64,000 nt of DNA, taken from the NCBI RefSeq assembly GCF_007667425.1, contig NZ_VDRC01000001.1:496001-560000 (forward strand), in the 5' to 3' direction. The stretch comes from Microbacterium sp. 1.5R (lineage in GTDB: Bacteria > Actinomycetota > Actinomycetes > Actinomycetales > Microbacteriaceae). The notes beneath the pieces were generated by a model. That model saw nothing but the letters and a program-made list of their open reading frames with translations. It was not told the DNA's origin and did no database searches. This document shows, piece after piece, positions 7,280 through 15,950 of this stretch; within the stretch, counting starts at the first letter, position 1, and every line of letters begins with the position of its first letter. A program made the translations under genes and the position numbers.

Positions 7280-8725
7280 TCAGGTGATCTTGGCGTTCAC
7301 GAGGTGCATCGCGCGGCTCGCATCGGTGATGCTGCTCGACAGCGACGGGTAGGCCGCGAACACCCGCGAGACCTGATCGACCGTGAGGCGGCGCTCGACG
7401 GCGACGGCGATCGGATAGATGAGCTCCGACGCCTTCGGCGCGACGATGACGCCGCCGATGACCGTGCCCGAGCCCTTGCGTGCGATGAGCTTGACGAAGC
7501 CGTCCTTGATGCCCATCATCTTCGCCCGGGGGTTCGCCGCGAGGGGCAGCTTGTAGACGAGCCCGTCGGCCACGCCCTCCTCGACGTCCTTCTCGGAGTA
7601 CCCGACGGTCGCGATCTCGGGCGCCGTGAAGATGTTCGAGGTGATCTTGATGAGCTCGAGCGGGATGACGATGTCGCCCAGCGCGTGGAAGACCGCCGTG
7701 CGGCCCTGCATCGACGCCACCGACGCGAGCGGGAAGAAGTTCGTGCAGTCGCCGACCGCATAGACGTTCGGAACAGACGTGCGCGCCACGCGGTTGACGC
7801 GGATGTTGCCCTGCTCCGTGAGTTCGACTCCGGCCTCCTCGAGACCGATGCCCGCCGTGTTCGGGATCGACCCGACCGCCATGAGGCAGTGGCTCCCCTC
7901 GACCGTCCTGCCGTCGGACAGCGTCACCAGCACGCCGTTCTCCGTGACCTCGACCCGGTCTGCCCTGGCCTTCGACAGCACCTTCATGCCGCCCCGCTTG
8001 AACACCTTCTCGAGCACGCTCGCGGCGTCGCGGTCCTCGCCGGGGAGCACCTGGTCCCGGCTGGAGACCAGAGTCACCTGAGCGCCCAGGTTCATGTAGG
8101 CGGAGGCGAACTCCGCGCCGGTCACACCGGATCCGACGACGATGAGGTGCTCGGGCAGCGCCTTCATGTCGTACAGCTGCGTCCAGGTGAGGATGCGCTT
8201 GCCGTCGGGCTTCGCCGAGTCGAGCTCGCGGGGCGACGCGCCGACCGCCACGACGATGGTGTCGGCCTCGACGCGGTCGAAGTCGGTGCCGTCCTGGCCC
8301 GTCGACACGACGATCGCCGTGGGGCCTTCGAGGCGTCCGTGACCGGAGAGGATCCGCACGCCCGCCTCGAGCAGCGTCGAGCGCATGTCTTCGGACTGCT
8401 GACCGGCGAGCGCGATCAGCCGTTTGTTCACCGCGGCGAGGTTGATGGCGATCTCGGGCTTGAGCGGCTTGCCGTTCTCGCCCTTCGCGTAGAACTGCAC
8501 TCCGAGGTCCGACGCCTCCGAGATCGCGACGGCCGCATCGGCGGTCGCGATGAGGCTCTTCGACGGGACCACATCGGTGAGCACGGCTGCTCCACCAACG
8601 CCCACGCGCTCGACGAGTGTCACCTCGGCTCCGAGCTGGGCGGCCGCGAGGGCCGCCTCGTATCCGCCGGGGCCGCCGCCGAGGACGGCGACGCGCTGGG
8701 TGCGCTCAAAAGGGGTGGAAGACAT
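7280..8725 (-). CDS. NAD(P)H-quinone dehydrogenase-like flavoprotein, Rv3303c (LpdA) type
   Basis: A 481-residue member of the pyridine nucleotide-disulfide oxidoreductase family. It has an FAD-binding GGGPGGYEAALAAAQLGA, an NAD(P)-binding VVGSGVTGAEFASAYMNLG and an FAD-contacting NVYAVGDCTNFFPLAS. The active-site disulfide is gone: where lipoamide dehydrogenases have CxxxxC, this protein reads GGAAVLTDVVPSKS. The C-terminal His-Glu dyad is also replaced (AAYPSLSSSITDA). This matches mycobacterial Rv3303c, which reduces quinones with NAD(P)H, so an antioxidant or quinone-reductase role is likely and lipoamide chemistry is not. The ATG at 8725 is chosen; 8734 is an alternative. Confidence 0.88.
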   Translation of the reverse strand: MSSTPFERTQRVAVLGGGPGGYEAALAAAQLGAEVTLVERVGVGGAAVLTDVVPSKSLIATADAAVAISEASDLGVQFYAKGENGKPLKPEIAINLAAVNKRLIALAGQQSEDMRSTLLEAGVRILSGHGRLEGPTAIVVSTGQDGTDFDRVEADTIVVAVGASPRELDSAKPDGKRILTWTQLYDMKALPEHLIVVGSGVTGAEFASAYMNLGAQVTLVSSRDQVLPGEDRDAASVLEKVFKRGGMKVLSKARADRVEVTENGVLVTLSDGRTVEGSHCLMAVGSIPNTAGIGLEEAGVELTEQGNIRVNRVARTSVPNVYAVGDCTNFFPLASVASMQGRTAVFHALGDIVIPLELIKITSNIFTAPEIATVGYSEKDVEEGVADGLVYKLPLAANPRAKMMGIKDGFVKLIARKGSGTVIGGVIVAPKASELIYPIAVAVERRLTVDQVSRVFAAYPSLSSSITDASRAMHLVNAKIT

Positions 8726-8770
8726 GCTTCCCATTCTTCCGCAATCCTGGCACCGCAGCCTGCACCTTCC

Positions 8771-8776
8771 TAGAGT
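8771..8776 (+). promoter_or_regulatory. -10 element, leaderless start of the purine nucleoside phosphorylase gene
   Basis: TAGAGT ends 6 nt before the ATG at 8783. Confidence 0.5.
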
Positions 8777-8782
8777 GGATCC

Positions 8783-9616
8783 ATGCCTGGAACACACACC
8801 AACCCCCTCGACGACCCGAACGCGAACCCCTTCGAGGTCGCCGCCGCAGCAGCCGCGGACATCGCCCGGCTCTCGGGTGTCGAGAAGCACGACATCGCGC
8901 TGACGCTCGGCAGCGGCTGGGGCAAGGCCGCCGACATCCTCGGCGAGACGGTCGCGACGATCCCCGCGACCGAGGTCACCGGGTTCTCGAAGCCGGCCCT
9001 GGAGGGCCACGTCGGCACTCTTCGCAGCATCCGCACTCCCGATGGCAAGAACGTCCTCGTCATCGGCGCACGGACGCACTACTACGAGGGCCACGGTGTG
9101 CGCCGCGTCGTCCACTCCGTCCGCACCGCAGCGGCCACGGGAGCACAGATCATGGTGCTCACGAACGGGGCGGGCGGTGTGCGCGAGACGTGGACGCCCG
9201 GGCAGCCGGTTCTGATCAGCGACCACATCAACCTCACGGCCGACTCGCCGCTCGAGGGTGCGACCTTCATCGACCTCACCGACCTCTACGCGCAGCGTCT
9301 GCGCGATATCGCGCGTACGGTGGACCCCTCGCTCGACGAGGGCGTGTACACGCAGTTCCGCGGACCTCATTACGAGACCCCCGCCGAGGTGCAGATGGCG
9401 AAGCACATCGGGGGACACATCGTCGGGATGTCGACCGCGCTCGAGGCGATCGCCGCGCGCGAGGCCGGCATGGAGATCCTCGGGTTCTCGCTCATCACGA
9501 ACCTCGCCGCCGGGATCCAGAAGACCCCGCTGAGCCACGCGGAGGTGATCGAGGCTGGTCGCGAGGCCGAGCCCGTCATCTCGGCACTGCTCGCGCGAGT
9601 GGTCGAGGCACTGTGA
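8783..9616 (+). CDS. Purine nucleoside phosphorylase, trimeric (PNP) family
   Basis: Cleaves purine (deoxy)ribonucleosides with phosphate to the free base and (deoxy)ribose-1-phosphate. The 277-residue protein has the high-homology PNP motifs: LGSGWGKAAD with the phosphate-binding glycines, HYYEGHG, VLTNGAGGV, and GPHYETPAE with the catalytic loop. The length suits the trimeric class rather than the hexameric DeoD class. The next gene, a phosphohexomutase-family enzyme, overlaps its stop by 4 nt (GTGA) and may isomerise the sugar-1-phosphate product, so the pair could form a salvage unit. Confidence 0.92.
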   Translation: MPGTHTNPLDDPNANPFEVAAAAAADIARLSGVEKHDIALTLGSGWGKAADILGETVATIPATEVTGFSKPALEGHVGTLRSIRTPDGKNVLVIGARTHYYEGHGVRRVVHSVRTAAATGAQIMVLTNGAGGVRETWTPGQPVLISDHINLTADSPLEGATFIDLTDLYAQRLRDIARTVDPSLDEGVYTQFRGPHYETPAEVQMAKHIGGHIVGMSTALEAIAAREAGMEILGFSLITNLAAGIQKTPLSHAEVIEAGREAEPVISALLARVVEAL

Positions 9617-11283
9617 GCGAGCAGCGCCTCGAGCAGGCGCGCGCCTGGCTGCGGCAGGACCCCGACCACGAGACCCGCGACGAGCTCGCCGGCGTGATCA
9701 CCCGCGCAGCGGGGGGCGATGAGGCGGCGGTCGCCGAGCTCGATGATCGGTTCGGATCCCGCCTGGCGTTCGGCACGGCGGGGCTGCGCGGCGCGCTCGG
9801 TGCGGGCAGCAACCGGATGAACCGCGTGCTCGTCGCCCAGGCGGCGGCAGGGTTCGCGGCCTATCTCCGCGAGCGCGCTCAGGGCGGCACGCCGACGGTC
9901 GTCGTCGGCTACGACGGACGCCGGAACTCCCGTGTGTTCGCGACCGATTCCGCCGAGCTGTTCGCCGGGGCCGGTCTGCGCGCGATCATCCTCCCCCGCC
10001 TGCTCCCCACCCCCGTGCTCGCCTTCGCGGTGCGTCACCTCGGCGCGGACGCCGGCGTCATGGTCACCGCGTCGCACAACCCGCCGAACGACAACGGCTA
10101 TAAGGTGTACCTCGGCGGAGCGGATCAGGGGTCGCAGATCGTCTCCCCCGCGGATGCCGAGATCGCGGCGCACATCCAGCGCATCGCCGACGCCGGCGAC
10201 ATCGCGTCGCTCCCGCGGTCGACCGCCTACGAGACGGCCGGCGAGGATGTCGTCGAGGCGTATGTGACCGCCACGGCCGCCGTCGCGCCGGCTCCCGCGT
10301 CGGCATCCGCTCTGCGCTGGGTCTACACGGCGATGCACGGGGTCGGGTGGGAGACGGTGTCGCGCATCGTGCGAGCCGCCGGGTACCCGCAGCCGATGGT
10401 GGTCGGCGAGCAGCTCGAGCCCGACGCCACCTTCCGTACCGTGTCGTTCCCCAACCCGGAGGAGCCGGGTGCGATGGACCTGTCGTTCGCCAAGGCTCGA
10501 CGGGTGCAGGCCGATTTCATCCTCGCGAACGACCCCGACGCCGACCGCCTCGCGGTGGCGATCCCCGACGCGGATGCCGAGAGCGGCTGGCGCAGGCTCT
10601 CGGGCAACGAGGTCGGGCTGCTGCTCGGCGCCCGCGCTGCGCGAGCGGCCGCCGGGACCCCTGGCGCCTCACTCGCGTGCTCGCTCGTGTCGTCGCCCGG
10701 TCTCGGCGCGATCGCCGCACACCACGGCCTCGACTTCCACGAGACCCTCACGGGGTTCAAGTGGATCTCGCGCGCGCCCGGGATCGTGTTCGGCTTCGAA
10801 GAGGCGCTCGGGTACCTCGTCAACCCCGAGACCGTGCGCGACAAGGACGGGATCTCGGCCGTCGTCGCCATCCTCGGCCTCGCTGCCGAGGCTCGAGATC
10901 GCGGCACCGACCTCGCAGGGCTGCTCGTCGAGCTCGGCGACACCTACGGCCACTACGCCAGCGGGCAGGTGTCGGTGCGGGTGGACGACCTGACCGTGAT
11001 CGGGAAGGTCATGACCTCGCTGCGCGCCGATGCGCCGACCGCCTTCGGGCCGCTGTCCGTCGCGTCGGCGGAAGACCTGCTGCAGGCAGCGGACGGGCAG
11101 CCGTCGGGAGACGTACTTCGCTATCGGCTCGCAGACGGCTCGCGCATCATCGTGCGCCCCAGCGGCACCGAGCCCAAGCTCAAGGTCTACATCGACGCGG
11201 CCGGAGAGTCCGCGGCGCAGGCGGCCGATCGTGTGGGCGAGCTCGAGGGCGCGGTGCGGGCACTCCTCGCGGAGCGCTCGTAG
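9613..11283 (+). CDS. Phosphohexomutase (phosphoglucomutase/phosphomannomutase family)
   Basis: Moves phosphate between C1 and C6 (or C5) of a sugar through a phosphoserine. The 556-residue protein has the four-domain layout: FGTAGLRG near residue 53, the active-site loop VMVTASHNPPNDNGY with Ser154, a metal-binding loop NDPDADRLA near residue 310, sugar-binding FGFEEALGY and the C-terminal phosphate-binding RPSGTEPKLK. It starts at a GTG overlapping the PNP stop. The exact substrate cannot be fixed from sequence: glucose-1-P, mannose-6-P or, given the PNP neighbour, ribose-1-P (the PGM2-like branch acts on pentoses) are all possible. Confidence 0.88.
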   Translation: MSEQRLEQARAWLRQDPDHETRDELAGVITRAAGGDEAAVAELDDRFGSRLAFGTAGLRGALGAGSNRMNRVLVAQAAAGFAAYLRERAQGGTPTVVVGYDGRRNSRVFATDSAELFAGAGLRAIILPRLLPTPVLAFAVRHLGADAGVMVTASHNPPNDNGYKVYLGGADQGSQIVSPADAEIAAHIQRIADAGDIASLPRSTAYETAGEDVVEAYVTATAAVAPAPASASALRWVYTAMHGVGWETVSRIVRAAGYPQPMVVGEQLEPDATFRTVSFPNPEEPGAMDLSFAKARRVQADFILANDPDADRLAVAIPDADAESGWRRLSGNEVGLLLGARAARAAAGTPGASLACSLVSSPGLGAIAAHHGLDFHETLTGFKWISRAPGIVFGFEEALGYLVNPETVRDKDGISAVVAILGLAAEARDRGTDLAGLLVELGDTYGHYASGQVSVRVDDLTVIGKVMTSLRADAPTAFGPLSVASAEDLLQAADGQPSGDVLRYRLADGSRIIVRPSGTEPKLKVYIDAAGESAAQAADRVGELEGAVRALLAERS

Positions 11284-11289
11284 GACGCC

Positions 11290-11553
11290 ATGCCGAAGAG
11301 ACACGTGGTCATCAGCGCGCACAACGGCGTGCACGCGCGACCCGTCGCCGAGCTCGTCCGACTCGTGCAGGCGCACCCTCACCCGGTGACGCTCACGACG
11401 ACGGCGGGCTCGGTGGTCGACCTCAGCAGCGTGCTCGCGATCATGGACCTGGGCCTCGCCGAGGGCGATGCCGTCGTGCTCGAGACTGCCGAGTCGACGC
11501 GTGCGGATGCCGTGCTCGACACGCTCGTCGAGGTGCTCGACCCCCGTCGCTGA
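11290..11553 (+). CDS. HPr-like phosphocarrier protein, first copy
   Basis: An 87-residue HPr, the small PTS protein that carries phosphate from Enzyme I to sugar-specific EIIA domains. The phosphorylated His15 sits in HNGVHARPVAEL. The segment VVDLSSVLAIMDLGL has serines 45-46 at the place of the regulatory Ser46 of other HPr proteins. It starts 6 bp after the phosphohexomutase stop, so it is probably made from the PNP transcript rather than from the mannitol operon. A second, canonical HPr is at 13993. This copy may serve another PTS or a regulatory role. Confidence 0.85.
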   Translation: MPKRHVVISAHNGVHARPVAELVRLVQAHPHPVTLTTTAGSVVDLSSVLAIMDLGLAEGDAVVLETAESTRADAVLDTLVEVLDPRR

Positions 11554-11593
11554 CCGGACCCGTCGCTGGCCGGTCGAGGCGCTGGCCGGTCGA
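11552..11593. repeat. 14-bp direct repeat between convergent HPr and mtlR genes
   Basis: CGCTGGCCGGTCGA occurs at 11564-11577 and again at 11580-11593. GACCGG (11552-11557) can pair with CCGGTC (11570-11575), which may give weak termination in this short convergent gap. Confidence 0.4.
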
Positions 11594-13516
11594 TCAGCCG
11601 TCGATGACCGCGACGAGTTCGTCGAGGAAGGCCTCGTAGGTCGTGCCTCGTCGGACGATGCGCTGCACGCTCTCACGCTCGCTGAACACCTCGACGAGCT
11701 GCTCGAAGACGGTCTGGAACGCGGCGCGGTCGCTCTCGCTGAACGCGGCGAGCGCGACTACCTGCACGCGCCCGTCGCCCCAGGCGGCCGATCCGTCGGC
11801 GACGCCGATCGCGATGGCGGTGCGCGACGCCGTCATCTGCAGTGCGTGGGGCACCGCGAGGGCATCCGTGAACGCCGTGGAGGACATGCGCTCTCTGGCG
11901 ATGGTGTTCTCGATGTAGTCCGCACCGATGAGTCCGGCATCCGCGAGCAGCCCGCCGAGGCGTCGGATGATCGCCTCCTCCCCCGCGTCGGGAATCGGAT
12001 GCACGAACGCCTCGGCGACGAAATACCGCGCGAGCTCCGTCCGCAGGCGCGTGAGGCGTCGGGCCCGACGCACGCGCGCGGCCGCCTGCTGGACGCGATC
12101 GACGTCGGCATCCGTGAGGAAGGGCTGGATGCGCACGAAACGGTCACCCGCCGCTCCCGGCTCGATCGTGCTGAGCACCAGGTCGGTGTCGAACGATGCC
12201 CAGTCGGGGTCGACGTTCGTCACGACGCTCGTGACCTCGATCGCCGAACCGAGGGAGCGGTCGACGCTCGACCGCAGCAGCTCGTGCAGCTCGTAGTAGC
12301 CGGGGCAGACGATCGTGGCCGTGAGGATGGACTCCGCCTTGCGGCTGCGTTCGAGCCGCCCGCCCACGTGCATGGCGATGTAGGCGATCTCGTCGTCGTG
12401 GATCGGCGTGCCGAGCCGGTCGTGGAGGCCGCTCGCGATCGACACGGCGACCTCGAAGATCATCGGGTAGGAGGTCTTGAGGGAGCGGGTCAGGGGGTTG
12501 CGGGTCAACGCGCTCTGCTGCGCCCTGCGCAGCAGGTTCTGCACGTGCAGGGCGAGCCGCACCACGAACGTCTCGTCGAGCAGGTCGACCTCGAAGTCGT
12601 CGGCGGCGCGGGCGATCTCCGCGCGGACAGCGGACTCGACAGCAGCGTCGACTCCGCTGCGGGCGACCTCCCTCGTGGCGTCCTGCCCCGGAGCGACGAC
12701 CCGGGTGAGCACGAGCGAGGCGAGGTGACCGCTGTCCCCCTCCCCCAGCGCGACCGCGAAGTGGTCCTGGGCCAGGCGGGCGATGATCCGCCCGACCTCG
12801 GGGATCTCCGGACGCGCACCCGCGGATGCCGTGGCCAGGGCGTGCCCGGAGGCCACCCGGTCGGCGGCGATGGCGATGTGGAGCAGCACGTCCGAGATGG
12901 CGAGTTCGTTGACGAAGTAGCCGAGCGCGCCGAGTTCTCGGACGAGCTCCGACTTGAACGGCGATACCGCCTGCGCAGAGACCACGCTGCCGGCGAGCGC
13001 GCGGCGGAAGGTCTCGGGGTGGAACGAGGCGGCGTCCATCTCGTCGTGGGCGAGCCGGCTCAGCAGGCGGCGCTGCGCGGCCTCGTCGCCTCGCAAGCGC
13101 ACGACCGCGCGATCGCGGTCGAGCACGAGGTCGGTGTCGTCGAGCAGGCCGCGCACCCGGGCGAGGTCCGACTCGAGCGTCGCCTCGCTGACATGCAGCC
13201 GCTCCGCCATCGCGAAGACGTCGATGCCTGACGGGTCGTCCAGCAGCGCGCGGATGAGGGAGTGCAGGCGATCGCGAGGTGCCGACTCGCCCGCCTGCCG
13301 GGTGCGCAGGGCGTCCCGGGCAGCGGGCCCCGCGCGGTATCCCGCCGGACCCGATTCGATCGCGTCGGCACCCCCCGTGCGGGCGTTCACGGCCGACACA
13401 TACGACCGGACGCTCCTCGGGGTCACACCGAGCAGGTCGGCGAGGCTCCCCGCCGTCGCCCATGACCCCTGCCGCAGCAGGGTGGAGAGCAGCTGGTCTT
13501 GACGCTGCCGCGACAT
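11594..13516 (-). CDS. mtlR: PRD-containing PTS-controlled regulator, MtlR-like
   Basis: A 640-residue transcriptional regulator controlled by PTS phosphorylation. Order of domains: an N-terminal helix-turn-helix (LADLLGVTPRSVRSYVSAVN) and a second DNA-binding or linker segment, two PRDs (His in LLHIAIAADRV and in IAYIAMHVGGRLERSR), an EIIB-like domain (TIVCPGYYELHELLRSS) and a mannitol/fructose-type EIIA domain with His557 in AVPHAL. It is divergent from the mannitol PTS operon across a 165-bp region. By family knowledge it activates that operon when mannitol is present. The order and context make mtlR the best name. Confidence 0.87.
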   Translation of the reverse strand: MSRQRQDQLLSTLLRQGSWATAGSLADLLGVTPRSVRSYVSAVNARTGGADAIESGPAGYRAGPAARDALRTRQAGESAPRDRLHSLIRALLDDPSGIDVFAMAERLHVSEATLESDLARVRGLLDDTDLVLDRDRAVVRLRGDEAAQRRLLSRLAHDEMDAASFHPETFRRALAGSVVSAQAVSPFKSELVRELGALGYFVNELAISDVLLHIAIAADRVASGHALATASAGARPEIPEVGRIIARLAQDHFAVALGEGDSGHLASLVLTRVVAPGQDATREVARSGVDAAVESAVRAEIARAADDFEVDLLDETFVVRLALHVQNLLRRAQQSALTRNPLTRSLKTSYPMIFEVAVSIASGLHDRLGTPIHDDEIAYIAMHVGGRLERSRKAESILTATIVCPGYYELHELLRSSVDRSLGSAIEVTSVVTNVDPDWASFDTDLVLSTIEPGAAGDRFVRIQPFLTDADVDRVQQAAARVRRARRLTRLRTELARYFVAEAFVHPIPDAGEEAIIRRLGGLLADAGLIGADYIENTIARERMSSTAFTDALAVPHALQMTASRTAIAIGVADGSAAWGDGRVQVVALAAFSESDRAAFQTVFEQLVEVFSERESVQRIVRRGTTYEAFLDELVAVIDG

Positions 13517-13604
13517 GATCCTCCCCGCTCCCGTGCTGACTGCACTGTCCGTGACGTGACTTCCATGATGTCAGCTACCCGCGCACCCTGCGCCGAAACG
13601 GGTG

Positions 13605-13665
13605 TTCCGCGGGGGCGGAAAGGAACATGTTGGCACCGCGGAAGCGTCTGCTCTCAGAATGTTCT
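13605..13665. promoter_or_regulatory. Palindromes in the divergent mtlR / mannitol operon control region
   Basis: TTCCGC-GGGG-GCGGAA (13605-13620) and AGAATGTTCT (13656-13665) are both near-perfect palindromes in the 165-bp region 13517-13681. They lie 62 and 17 bp upstream of the operon start. Either could be an MtlR or catabolite-control site; this is inference. Confidence 0.4.
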
Positions 13666-13681
13666 CAGGAAGGTGGCATCA

Positions 13682-13996
13682 ATGAGGATCCTCGTGGTGT
13701 GCGGCGCGGGTGCGTCGAGCACGTTCGTCGCGCAGCGGCTGCGGCGCGCAGCGGCCGACGCCGGGCTGGACTGGCAGGCGAAGGCCGGCACTGAGCAGGC
13801 AGTCTTCGGCAACGACCATGATCTGGTCCTCATCGGCCCGCACCTCGCCGATCGTCTCGACAGCATCCGCGACGCCGTGATCTCACCCGTCGCCGTTCTG
13901 CCCGCAGACGTCTTCGCAGACAGAGACGGCACGCGCACGCTCGCGTTCGCGCGCTCGATCATCGACGTCAGCAACACCCCGAAAGGAACATCATGA
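13682..13996 (+). CDS. PTS EIIB protein, lactose/cellobiose-like, stand-alone
   Basis: A 104-residue protein that looks like a free PTS EIIB domain: the N-terminal strand and loop MRILVVCGAGASST carry the phosphorylatable Cys7, followed by an alpha/beta fold with VLIGPHLADRLDSIRDAV. It opens the mannitol operon and overlaps the HPr gene by 4 nt. Ribosome site AGGAAGG lies 8 nt upstream of the ATG. The operon already encodes an EIIB fused to EIIC, so this one is surplus. It may act as a regulator partner, for instance towards MtlR, or belong to another permease. Confidence 0.75.
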   Translation: MRILVVCGAGASSTFVAQRLRRAAADAGLDWQAKAGTEQAVFGNDHDLVLIGPHLADRLDSIRDAVISPVAVLPADVFADRDGTRTLAFARSIIDVSNTPKGTS

Positions 13997-14271
13997 CCGC
14001 TTCCCGCACCGTTCGGATCGGCTCGTCGCACGGCCTTCACGCCCGCCCCGCGAAACTCTTCGCGCAGGCGGCGAAGGAGGCGGGCATCCCCGTCACGATC
14101 GCCAAGGACTCGGGCAAGGCAGTGAACGCCGCCAGCATCCTCGGCGTGATCGCCCTCGCGGTCGAGCACGGCGACTACGTCACGCTCACCGCCGAGGGAG
14201 ACAACGCCGAGAGCGTGCTCGACACCCTCACGGAACTGCTGACAACCGACCACGACGAGGCCACCGTATGA
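13993..14271 (+). CDS. ptsH: Phosphocarrier protein HPr
   Basis: A 92-residue canonical HPr. His16 in SSHGLHARPAKLF takes phosphate from Enzyme I, encoded next, and hands it to EIIA. Ser48 in GKAVNAASILGVIAL matches the regulatory serine of Gram-positive HPr. It overlaps the genes on both sides by 4 nt (ATGA), so translation is coupled to Enzyme I. Confidence 0.93.
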   Translation: MTASRTVRIGSSHGLHARPAKLFAQAAKEAGIPVTIAKDSGKAVNAASILGVIALAVEHGDYVTLTAEGDNAESVLDTLTELLTTDHDEATV

Positions 14272-15950
14272 CCGAGCTCCGTGGAGTCGGTATCGGTCTC
14301 GGGGTGGCCCAGGGGCCCGTCGTCCGCATGACCGAGGCGCTGCCGGCACCCGACAACACGCCGAGCACGCAGGGTGCGGATGCCGAGCGCACCCGTGTCC
14401 GCGAGGCGATCGCCGCGGTGGCCGCCGAGCTCAACGCCCGCGGCGAGACGGCCGGCGGATCCGCGCAGGAGGTGCTCGAGGCCCAGGCGATGATCGCCGA
14501 GGACCCGACGCTGCAGGACGAGGTCGACTCCCGCATCGACGACGGCGCGACGGCCGAGTGGGCTGTGCATGACGCGTTCGCCGGCTTCCGTGCGACCCTC
14601 GAGGCCGTCGGCGGCTACCTCGGCGAGCGCGCCGCCGACCTCGACGACATCGCCCAGCGCGTGCTGGCCCGTCTCCGCGGCGTCGACGCACCCGGCGTCC
14701 CCGATCCCGGACACCCGTTCGTGCTCGTGGCCCGCGACCTGGCACCGGCCGACACCGCGCTGCTGAACCTCGATCAGGTGCTCGCCCTCGTCACCTTCGA
14801 CGGCGGCCCCACCTCGCACACGGCGATCCTCGCCCGCGAGAAGGGCATCGTCGCGATCGTCGGAGCGGCCTCGGCATCCGACCTCTCGACCGGGCAGCCG
14901 GTCATCGTCGACGCGGCCGCGGGCATCGTCACGGTCGACCCCACGGACGACGAGAAAGACCGGGCGGAGCAGCGCGCAGCGGCCCGCCGCTCGGCGGATG
15001 CCGCCCCACTGACTCCCGGCGCCCTCGCCGACGGCACGCTGATCCCGCTGCTGGCGAACCTGGGAAAGCCTGCAGACGCAGCGGATGCCGTCGAACGCGG
15101 GGCCGAGGGCGTCGGGCTGTTCCGCACCGAGTTCCTCTTCCTCTCGTCGTCGCAGGCGCCCACGGTCGCACAGCAGCGCGAGTCGTACCGCGAACTGCTC
15201 GCCGCGTTCCCGGGCAAGAAGGTCGTCGTGCGCATGCTCGACGCCGGCGCCGACAAGCCGCTCGCCTTCCTCAACGACGCGCACGAGGAGAACCCGGCGC
15301 TCGGACTCCGCGGACTCCGCGCTCTCCGCGCCAGCGAAGACATCCTCCGCGAGCAGCTCACCGCGCTCGCCGAGGCGGATGCCGAGACCGAGGCCGAGCT
15401 GTGGGTCATGGCGCCCATGGTCGCCACCGTCGAGGAGACCGCCTACTTCACGGGCCTCGCCCGCGAGTACGGGCTCAAGACGGCGGGCGTCATGGTCGAG
15501 GTCCCGTCGAGCGCGCTGCTCGCCGATCGTGTGCTGGCACACGCGGACTTCGCCTCCATCGGCACCAACGACCTCACGCAGTACACGATGGCCGCCGACC
15601 GGCTGCTCGGTTCGGTCGCCGGATTCCAGGATCCGTGGCACCCCGCCGTGCTGCGCCTGGTCAAAGAGGTGGGGGCCGCCGGCGCCCGCCTCGGCAAGCC
15701 CGTCGGCATCTGCGGCGAGGCGGCAGCAGACCCGCTGCTCGCCGTCGTGCTCGTCGGCCTCGGCGCGACGAGCCTCTCGATGGCACCGTCCGCACTCGCA
15801 GACGTGCGTCACACCCTGTCCGAAAGAACCCTCGACGAGGCGCGGAGCCTTGCCGAATTAGCGCTGGCGGCCGACGACGCCGCCGGTGCGCGCCACGCCG
15901 TGGTCGAAGCCACAGCAACCCTCCCTCACCAGAAAGAGACGACATCATGA
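14268..15950 (+). CDS. ptsI: PTS Enzyme I, phosphoenolpyruvate-protein phosphotransferase
   Basis: The first step of the PTS: takes phosphate from PEP onto its active-site His and passes it to HPr. The 560-residue protein has the normal order: HPr-binding helical region (about 30-140), the swivel domain with FDGGPTSHTAILAREKGI (His184) and the PEP-binding TIM barrel with GLFRTEFLF, GLRGLRALR and GICGEAA holding the conserved Cys. It overlaps ptsH and the EIICB gene by 4 nt each. A general PTS component inside a sugar-specific operon means the whole relay can be made together. Confidence 0.95.
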   Translation: MTELRGVGIGLGVAQGPVVRMTEALPAPDNTPSTQGADAERTRVREAIAAVAAELNARGETAGGSAQEVLEAQAMIAEDPTLQDEVDSRIDDGATAEWAVHDAFAGFRATLEAVGGYLGERAADLDDIAQRVLARLRGVDAPGVPDPGHPFVLVARDLAPADTALLNLDQVLALVTFDGGPTSHTAILAREKGIVAIVGAASASDLSTGQPVIVDAAAGIVTVDPTDDEKDRAEQRAAARRSADAAPLTPGALADGTLIPLLANLGKPADAADAVERGAEGVGLFRTEFLFLSSSQAPTVAQQRESYRELLAAFPGKKVVVRMLDAGADKPLAFLNDAHEENPALGLRGLRALRASEDILREQLTALAEADAETEAELWVMAPMVATVEETAYFTGLAREYGLKTAGVMVEVPSSALLADRVLAHADFASIGTNDLTQYTMAADRLLGSVAGFQDPWHPAVLRLVKEVGAAGARLGKPVGICGEAAADPLLAVVLVGLGATSLSMAPSALADVRHTLSERTLDEARSLAELALAADDAAGARHAVVEATATLPHQKETTS

